A stretch of DNA of 64,000 nt, taken from Tychonema sp. LEGE 07203. Lineage in GTDB: Bacteria > Cyanobacteriota > Cyanobacteriia > Cyanobacteriales > Microcoleaceae. Within the stretch, counting starts at the first letter, position 1, and every line of letters starts with the position of its first letter. A program made the position numbers and the translations under genes. The notes under the pieces were generated by a model, which was not told the origin of the DNA, made no database searches, and saw nothing but the letters and a program-made list of their open reading frames with translations. Positions 37,018 to 43,143 of the stretch are shown piece by piece. The stretch is from contig NZ_JADEXD010000002.1 in the NCBI RefSeq assembly GCF_015207285.1, positions 1 to 64,000 of the forward strand. The letters are read 5' to 3'.

Positions 37018-37491
37018 ATGTACTTAGATCGAGTTAAAAAACAACTGATAGAACTAAAACTCATAAGGCAAGATGAACTTGTAGGCTGTACCCCCGATGA
37101 GGTAATGGCTATCCAGCAACAGTTGGGGATTTCTCTGCCCCTGGCCTATCAAGAATTTCTGTTATCTATGGGGCGCAGTGCTGGTAAATTTTTGCGGGGT
37201 TCGGACTGTTTCTTGAATCATTTACCTCAACTTCAGGAGTGGGCTGTTGAGTTGTTAAATGAAAATAACTTTCCTGAATCCTTAGCAGATGATGCCTTTA
37301 TTTTCTTGATGCACCAGGGCTATCAATTCAGCTTTTTTAGATTATCAGAAGGCGCAGATCCCCCGATTTACTCTTATTGCGAAGGGACTAACCAAATTGA
37401 TTTCATTAAAAGCCATGAAAGTTTTAGTGATTTTTTGGTGACAGAGGTCGAAATTCATGCGAAGTATTTGATGCCTGTTGCTAGCAAGTAA
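37018..37491 (+). CDS. SMI1/KNR4 (SUKH) family immunity-like protein
   Basis: 157 residues from the ATG at 37018 with AAAGGA 10 bases upstream; an earlier frame to 36955 is open but unlike the family. The SUKH pattern is clear: VGCTPDEVMAIQQQLGISLPLAYQEFLLSMG, then FIFLMHQGYQFSFFRLSEGADPPIYSYCEG and a C-terminal helix near FSDFLVTEVE. SUKH proteins neutralise polymorphic toxins, especially nucleases and deaminases. The adjacent deaminase gene is the expected partner. Confidence 0.85.
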   Translation: MYLDRVKKQLIELKLIRQDELVGCTPDEVMAIQQQLGISLPLAYQEFLLSMGRSAGKFLRGSDCFLNHLPQLQEWAVELLNENNFPESLADDAFIFLMHQGYQFSFFRLSEGADPPIYSYCEGTNQIDFIKSHESFSDFLVTEVEIHAKYLMPVASK

Positions 37492-37544
37492 TGACTTCAC
37501 ATACAACAGAATCTCACTTTACTGGAGTCAGAGCCTCTTGGTAT

Positions 37545-37571
37545 TCATTCCCAGGCCTAGCCTGGGAATGA
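37545..37571. terminator. Perfect 12-bp hairpin between convergent genes
   Basis: TCATTCCCAGGC, loop CTA, GCCTGGGAATGA. It lies between the SUKH gene and the minus-strand beta-lactamase-like gene and could serve as terminator in both directions, or be a REP-type repeat. Confidence 0.7.
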
Positions 37572-37588
37572 GAGGAAGAGGAAATGAT

Positions 37589-38941
37589 TTAATTCGGTAA
37601 TTTCGCCGACGGCTGGTCTAAATAATTGTAGACAATCCGCGAAATTCGACGCACAAAATCTCTGACAATTGGGTCGTTGTAAGGACGTTTTACAAAAATT
37701 GCTGCTAAATAACGCTTGCCATTGGGCATATCAATAATCCCCGCATCGCCCACTACAAAACCGATATCTCCGGTTTTGTCGGCAATTACTGCTCCCGCCC
37801 CCAAACCAGAAGGCAACAGCGTTCTAGTTGTAGTATGACGCAATAATTCTAAAGCCTGTTCTCGACTCGATTCCGAAACTAATTTCTCGCGAGACAGCAT
37901 TGCTAGCAACTTTACCATATCCACAGAACTTGTGGTATTTGTTCCTTGAAAATCGCCCAACCAATTGCGAATTCTCGTATCAGTTAATCCCCAACTGCGA
38001 AAACGTTCGTTGAGTTTAGCGATCCCGCCCAAACGTTCGATAATCATGTTGGTGGCTGTATTATCGCTGATCGTAATCATTTTATCTACGGTTTCTCTGA
38101 TGCTAAACCGAGTGTTATCTGGTTCGTCCTGCATGGTTCCAGAACCGCTGGCCACTAAGTCCGATTTCATAATTAATGTTTCGTCCAGGCTAACTTTGCC
38201 CGCGTCTACATCTTGATAAAATGCAATTAGAATTGGCAATTTAATTGTACTCGCCGCCGGAAATACTCGATCGCCTTTGATATCCAAATATTCTCCTGTA
38301 TCTAAATCCAGAAAAAACATTCCGGCACTCAGGGATCTGTATTGGGCGATCGCACTTTCAATCTGAGGCTTAATTGCGCTCATTTCCAAACCCGTTCGCA
38401 TTTCCAAATCAGGGGTATAGTTTCTCGAAATTCCTGAAGCACCAGTAGGCGAAAATTGACCTATTTTCTGTTCTACGTGGGTAATAGCTGTTGGTGGAAA
38501 AGACTCGTTGCCGGAGATTTGCTCTGGATTGGGCAACTGAAACGACCAGCGGGTTGCAGATTCTCTAATAACTCGGACTTTTTGCGGGTCTAACTGATAA
38601 CCGGGAGTTAATTGTATCACTAATCTGGTAGTTTCGCGATCAAATTGCCCGATTCTAATTTGTTGAATAGCTGAGTTGTAGCTTTGAGGAGTTTCGGGAT
38701 ATTCCAAGACAATTCCCGGTAAATCAATTACTAAACGGGTGGGATTGGCAATAAGTTGAACTTGGGGTTGAACGCCGGAATCGGTGGTTAAGTTTAGTTG
38801 ATTTTGGCTGGCATCGAAGTACCACGATGTTAGTGTATCAGCTTTGACAGGCAGGGCGATCGACAAAATACTAATTAAAGAAGGCAACAGCCATCGCAGT
38901 TTTGGAGTCATGCTTAAAGAGAAAGAGTTTAAAGGATGCAA
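37589..38941 (-). CDS. AMIN domain plus class A beta-lactamase-like serine hydrolase
   Basis: 450 residues. Signal peptide about 12-34; AMIN peptidoglycan-associated domain (about 35-140, WYFDASQNQLNL); beta-lactamase/transpeptidase domain (about 190-440) with S231-x-x-K234 (ASTIKL), S292-D-N (ISDNTA) and K389-T-G. The class A Glu166 motif is not evident: the omega-loop region reads GDFQGTNTTSSVD. That suggests a D,D-peptidase-like or regulatory hydrolase rather than an efficient beta-lactamase. AMIN fusions direct enzymes to septa or outer layers in cyanobacteria. A second Met at residue 11 is a possible start. Confidence 0.85.
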   Translation of the reverse strand: MHPLNSFSLSMTPKLRWLLPSLISILSIALPVKADTLTSWYFDASQNQLNLTTDSGVQPQVQLIANPTRLVIDLPGIVLEYPETPQSYNSAIQQIRIGQFDRETTRLVIQLTPGYQLDPQKVRVIRESATRWSFQLPNPEQISGNESFPPTAITHVEQKIGQFSPTGASGISRNYTPDLEMRTGLEMSAIKPQIESAIAQYRSLSAGMFFLDLDTGEYLDIKGDRVFPAASTIKLPILIAFYQDVDAGKVSLDETLIMKSDLVASGSGTMQDEPDNTRFSIRETVDKMITISDNTATNMIIERLGGIAKLNERFRSWGLTDTRIRNWLGDFQGTNTTSSVDMVKLLAMLSREKLVSESSREQALELLRHTTTRTLLPSGLGAGAVIADKTGDIGFVVGDAGIIDMPNGKRYLAAIFVKRPYNDPIVRDFVRRISRIVYNYLDQPSAKLPN

Positions 38942-39115
38942 TCACAAAGTGGCTGGAACAGGGTGATCGACCGCTTTTGAGCCAAACCACCTAGCATCAT
39001 ACAGTGAACTCTTCCCCGCAACCGCAAACTTTATTATTTTGTTTTAGAATATTCCGCTGCCCGAACTGAAGAGACATTTTGACAAAAATCGAAAACAATC
39101 GAGAAATTATCTGGG

Positions 39116-39496
39116 TTAAGAAAGCCTCGATCTGCGTCGATCGGCGGTTTCGGCAATTACCAAATCTAAAATCGATTGGTTTCTAGCATTTTCGATCGAG
39201 TCGATCGCAGCTTTGAGAAAAACTTTGCCTTTAGCAACCTTGCGGCGATCGCTCAAATGATCGTAAGCTTCCCAATTACCGCTAACTTCGCGATCGTGCC
39301 ACAGAAACCAGCCGCGATAGATTTCCCCGCTATCTATATCATCGCACAGAACCAGCCAATCATCCCCCGTGAGGGCGCTGTCATCTAACGCTACCAATTC
39401 AATCCAGGCTAAGGCTGTGCAGGCATCGATCGCCTCAGCATCAACCAAATTAGATTGTGTAGCGGTAGGTTGCGGCGAACAAAGTGTAGATTTCAT
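39116..39496 (-). CDS. Unknown soluble protein
   Basis: 126 residues, no signal or helix segment. Acidic and Trp-containing (GWFLWHDREVSGNWEAYDHLSDRR), with a Ser/Thr-rich N-terminus and an Arg-rich end. I do not recognise a family. Composition matches neighbours. The ATG has AAGGAG seven bases upstream, supporting translation. Confidence 0.6.
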   Translation of the reverse strand: MKSTLCSPQPTATQSNLVDAEAIDACTALAWIELVALDDSALTGDDWLVLCDDIDSGEIYRGWFLWHDREVSGNWEAYDHLSDRRKVAKGKVFLKAAIDSIENARNQSILDLVIAETADRRRSRLS

Positions 39497-39527
39497 AATT
39501 TCTCCTTAATTAACTTAATAAAGTTCC

Positions 39528-39701
39528 TTATTTATGCAAAAAAGCGGGAACAGCAAGTGGAAAAACGTTGTTTTGATGAGTTTCGGGTTGGTCGAATTTA
39601 CCAGCGGCTGATGCTTCTGTTAAATTATTAAGTGTATTAATTGTGAAAATTGCTGCGGTTCCTAAAGCTGCCATTCCCAGTCTGTGTAAGATTTTACTCA
39701 T
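39528..39701 (-). CDS. Small secreted peptide
   Basis: 57 residues from the ATG at 39701, preceded by AAAAGGAGC. N-terminal signal-like segment LHRLGMAALGTAAIFTI, then NNLTEASAAGKFDQPE and a hydrophobic tail NVFPLAVPAFLHK. It lies just upstream of the unknown protein gene on the same strand (31-base gap). An upstream in-frame start at 39755 looks less likely. Could be a processed or secreted peptide; unknown. Confidence 0.55.
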   Translation of the reverse strand: MSKILHRLGMAALGTAAIFTINTLNNLTEASAAGKFDQPETHQNNVFPLAVPAFLHK

Positions 39702-40064
39702 TTTGACGATGCTCCTTTTTTGCCTGATGGATTCTGCTAGTTTAGGGTGTGTCACAGAAGATATTTGACGCGAATCAGACAGTTTGTTTCTGCGGCACCC
39801 TTGGGTTTTGATGTATCTACTCTAAAAAATTAAGTGATTCCGGGCGGGGGAGATTGGGGAGTTAAGAAAAGTTTCTGGTTTTCAAATATATTCAAAGGTT
39901 GAAGCCGTTGTCAGGATGGAGTTTGAGGAGTCGATCGCCCAAAAACCCTCCCGCTGTAAAATTCCTTAAATTCCGGCTAGGTGACTATCTGCCTCAAAAT
40001 CGCCTAAAATAGGGATTTAAGACGTTAAATTTTCTAAATTCGTTCCCCTTTCAGTGCAAGCGAA
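39702..40064. other. Intergenic region, nothing recognised
   Basis: About 360 bases with no credible frame; contains the promoter region of the HTH-TIR-AAA gene and of the small secreted peptide. Confidence 0.5.
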
Positions 40065-41924
40065 GTGCTCAAGTCAAAACGATCTCGCGGCCGCATTCTC
40101 ACAGTGTCCGGCTTAAAAAAACTTAACGAAACGCTCCAAGAATGGTCTGACCGACTTAACATTAGAGGTACCCTGACGGAAATCGAGGCTGAATCTGGCG
40201 TCGGTATCGATACAGTCAGCAAAATTAAGCAGGGTAGAGAAGGTGCGGATTTAAGTAAAATTCGTCAGTTGTTCGCCGCTTTCGATCTGACTCTGACGAA
40301 TGACGACCACCGATCGGCTAAACTAGATGCTGCCGAAGATGTCGGGGAGTCGGACAATTTAGCTGCTGCAGGGGAAACCGCCAGCAGTGTTAAAGTATTT
40401 ATCAGCTATCGCAGCGCCGAACCAGATCGCGAGTTGGGAAAACAGTTGGAAACGGCATTAAGTGCGATCGGTCATACAGTTTTCACAGCCGACAATAACA
40501 TTAGATTGGGAGATAATTGGTTCGATCGCATTAACTTCTTCCTCAAAGAATGCGATTACTTGGTGTTGCTACTGCCACCAACAGTCAGCCAAAGCGAAAT
40601 ACTAACATATCAAGTGCAGCAAGCAAAAGAACTGCAAGATTCGCGCCCTGACAAAAAACCGATAATTCTCCCCATCCGCGTCGGTTTCCCGCTAAACGCG
40701 CCTCTCAACCACGACTTGCGGGGCTATCTGTACCGCATCAAACAAAGGGAATGGAAAACCACCGCCGACACACCAATTATTATCGAAGAAGTGCTGAATT
40801 TGCTAGCAGAAACTCCCGCACCACTCCCAGAAGAAGCGGAAGATTTAACGCAAAACCAAGTATTAGAAATTAGCAGCGACGAAATACCCCAACCAGTTGC
40901 CGAACCGGAATTACCGGGAGGACAAGTCGATGTCGCCTCTCAATTTTATGTAGAACGCCAGCCCATCGAAGAACGCTGCTATCAAACTATTGTACAGCCC
41001 AGCGCGTTAATTAGAATCAAAGCACCGAGACAAATGGGAAAAACTTCCTTGATGGCAAGAATTTTGCATCACGGAAGCCTTCAAGGTTATTGCACTGTCC
41101 CGCTAACTTTTCAGTTAGTAGATAAAGCCGTATTCGCCGATTTAGATCAATTTTTAAAATGGTTTTGCGCCTACGTTGGGCGCGAGTTGCACTTAGCAAA
41201 TCAATTAGACGATTATTGGGACGAGATTTTTGGCAGCAAAGTCAACTGCAAAGATTACTTTGAAAAATATATTTTGCCGCAAATCGACAGTCCTTTAATT
41301 TTAGGATTAGACGAGATCGATCGCGTTTTCCAATATCCAGATATTGCCGAAGACTTTTTAGGATTGCTGCGGGCGTGGCACGAAGAATCAAAACGGCGCG
41401 ACATCTGGAAAAAACTGCGATTAATTGTAGTTCACTCCACCGAAGTTTACATTCCGATGAACATCAATCAATCGCCTTTCAACGTGGGACTGCCGGTAGA
41501 TTTACCGGAATTCAACCACCTGCAAATCCAAGATTTAGCCGCGCGTCACAATTTAAATTGGTCGGATGCAGAAGTTGAGCAACTGACAGCAATAATCGGC
41601 GGTCATCCGTATTTAGTGCGAGTTGCATTATATCACATTTCGCAATCGGATTTGACCCTTGATGAATTACAAGAAACTGCTACCAGCGATGCGGGAATTT
41701 ATAGCGACCATTTGCGCCGCCAACTGTGGAATTTGGAAGAATATCCAGAGTTAGCGGAGGGAATGAGAGAGATTGCAGCGGCGGACATTCCTGTTCAATT
41801 AAAGTCGATGCAGGCGTTTAAATTGGATAGTTTGGGGTTGGTGAAGTTGCAGGGTAACGAGTGTGTGCCGAGGAATGAACTGTACCGCCAATATTTTCGA
41901 TCGCACTTGAGCGCGATCGGGTAA
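40065..41924 (+). CDS. HTH-TIR-AAA fusion protein
   Basis: 619 residues, GTG start. Residues 15-80 look like a Cro-type HTH (TLTEIEAESGVGIDTVSKIKQG). A TIR_2 domain spans about 109-245 (SVKVFISYRSAEPD, ECDYLVLLLPP, KKPIILPIRVG); at the place of the catalytic NADase Glu the sequence is SEILTYQ, giving Q183. A STAND-type ATPase of the AAA-like family follows: Walker A APRQMGKTSL (320-329), Walker B LILGLDEIDR with D416/E417. The AAA region is related to that of the AAA-WD40 protein at 43144. TIR-ATPase proteins often act in defence or cell death; with the missing Glu, signalling by scaffold is more likely. Alternative starts are possible. Confidence 0.85.
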   Translation: MLKSKRSRGRILTVSGLKKLNETLQEWSDRLNIRGTLTEIEAESGVGIDTVSKIKQGREGADLSKIRQLFAAFDLTLTNDDHRSAKLDAAEDVGESDNLAAAGETASSVKVFISYRSAEPDRELGKQLETALSAIGHTVFTADNNIRLGDNWFDRINFFLKECDYLVLLLPPTVSQSEILTYQVQQAKELQDSRPDKKPIILPIRVGFPLNAPLNHDLRGYLYRIKQREWKTTADTPIIIEEVLNLLAETPAPLPEEAEDLTQNQVLEISSDEIPQPVAEPELPGGQVDVASQFYVERQPIEERCYQTIVQPSALIRIKAPRQMGKTSLMARILHHGSLQGYCTVPLTFQLVDKAVFADLDQFLKWFCAYVGRELHLANQLDDYWDEIFGSKVNCKDYFEKYILPQIDSPLILGLDEIDRVFQYPDIAEDFLGLLRAWHEESKRRDIWKKLRLIVVHSTEVYIPMNINQSPFNVGLPVDLPEFNHLQIQDLAARHNLNWSDAEVEQLTAIIGGHPYLVRVALYHISQSDLTLDELQETATSDAGIYSDHLRRQLWNLEEYPELAEGMREIAAADIPVQLKSMQAFKLDSLGLVKLQGNECVPRNELYRQYFRSHLSAIG

Positions 41925-41958
41925 TATTAAATCTGGGTTAAAAATATCCGATCGAAAT

Positions 41959-42006
41959 CGGCGGTTGAAACCGCTCCTTGTCAAACAAAGTCCGCCTGCG
42001 CGGACT
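41959..42006. repeat. 48-bp repeat, left copy flanking the cyclo-ligase
   Basis: Starts CGGCGGTTGAAACCGC and ends CTGCGCGGACT. An inverted copy (44 of 48 positions) is at 43067-43114 and a third relative at 63803-63850. Confidence 0.8.
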
Positions 42007-42030
42007 AAATAATAATCAGGTGAACAGCCC

Positions 42031-42141
42031 GTGAACGATATTTTTTTGATAACATCCGATAATTGGCTGGATTGGATAACCGTGTTTGGTTATCTAGCTT
42101 TTACAGCTTTCATTGCATGGCGCGTAATCACCACAAAGTAG
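42031..42141 (+). CDS. Possible 36-residue membrane peptide
   Basis: GTG start; SDNWLDWITVFGYLAFTAFIAW then RVITTK. One predicted transmembrane helix. No strong ribosome site, and it lies between inverted repeats, so it may be only a chance frame. The length and layout are like other small cyanobacterial membrane proteins. Confidence 0.35.
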   Translation: MNDIFLITSDNWLDWITVFGYLAFTAFIAWRVITTK

Positions 42142-42191
42142 ATGTATTATGAAATTATCTTCTTCTTCTTCTTCTTTCTTACTTCGCGTCC

Positions 42192-43007
42192 TTAGCGCCT
42201 TCGCGGTTCGTTTAACTTTCGCAAAATTGGAATTTGTGCCAACTGTTCCGATCGCAAACTATCCCAATTTAACCCAGTCGGACGCGGATAACTTGTATTA
42301 GTTTCAATTACCTCACCAGCAGTAACAATCCAATCCAGCGGCCAATCGTGAGGCTGCATTGGCAAGCGCGAATCTGCCACAATTTGTAAAGGATGCACTG
42401 TTGTTACAATTGGCGTATCGATTTGTACTAACCCGAATTCTGTCAACATCGCCAATTCTAAATCGGCAAATCCTGCACCTTTTCCGGTTCTTCCACCGCT
42501 GCGCCCCGCCGCTACACAGCCGACTATTACTAAGTCAATTGGTTCCATTTCTGCAAAACTTACCAATTTGCCGCAAGCAAGTGCTTTGCGGGCGATCCTC
42601 TTCGTTGGCGCAGCCCCCGTAGGGGCGGGCTTTCCTTCGGATCGCTTCGCTAACGCTAACGCACTTTCGGCAATAGATACATTTTGTCTCTGCAAATCCG
42701 CAGCATTCAACTCAACAAAACAGCGAGCGTCTGTCAATCGCGGTACTGCCACATACAGGCGTTTTCCGTCTTGCAAAGCGCGCATTCGCACCGAAATTTG
42801 TGCCGAATCTGGATTGCACTTAATCGTTTTTGCTTGTTGCCAAATTGGTAAAGTTGCTAATTTTTCTGCCGCTCTGTCAGCACCGACAAAGTTGGGAATA
42901 TGACCAAAGCAATCGCCAATAGATGCGGCTTGCTGCTTCAGCAAAGACCAAATTTCAGTTCTTAATAGGTCTTTGTTCTGGTGATATCCAATCCAATCAG
43001 TTTTCAT
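42192..43007 (-). CDS. 5-formyltetrahydrofolate cyclo-ligase family protein with in-frame repeat insertion
   Basis: 271 residues. The enzyme converts 5-formyl-THF to 5,10-methenyl-THF with ATP. GRTGKGAGFADLELAML matches the GxGxGxxD substrate loop of the family and CFGHIPNFVGA the N-terminal part. Residues about 117-145 (LALAKRSEGKPAPTGAAPTK and on) are atypical; the DNA there resembles dispersed GC-rich repeats (for example 53323-53362), so a repeat appears to have inserted in frame. Flanked by inverted 48-bp repeats. Whether the enzyme still folds is unknown. Confidence 0.78.
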   Translation of the reverse strand: MKTDWIGYHQNKDLLRTEIWSLLKQQAASIGDCFGHIPNFVGADRAAEKLATLPIWQQAKTIKCNPDSAQISVRMRALQDGKRLYVAVPRLTDARCFVELNAADLQRQNVSIAESALALAKRSEGKPAPTGAAPTKRIARKALACGKLVSFAEMEPIDLVIVGCVAAGRSGGRTGKGAGFADLELAMLTEFGLVQIDTPIVTTVHPLQIVADSRLPMQPHDWPLDWIVTAGEVIETNTSYPRPTGLNWDSLRSEQLAQIPILRKLNEPRRR

Positions 43008-43066
43008 GCTGTTTTGTGGTACAATATGTTATACAAAATTAAACTTTAATACCGCCTCATTTCTTC

Positions 43067-43114
43067 AGTCTGCGCCGGCGGACTTTGTTTTACAAGCAGC
43101 GGTTTCAACCGCCG
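43067..43114. repeat. 48-bp repeat, right inverted copy
   Basis: Reverse complement of the copy at 41959-42006, differing at four positions. Together they bracket 1,060 bases that hold the cyclo-ligase and the 36-residue frame. Confidence 0.8.
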
Positions 43115-43143
43115 AATAATCGAAGCCGTAATCTTGTTATTTT

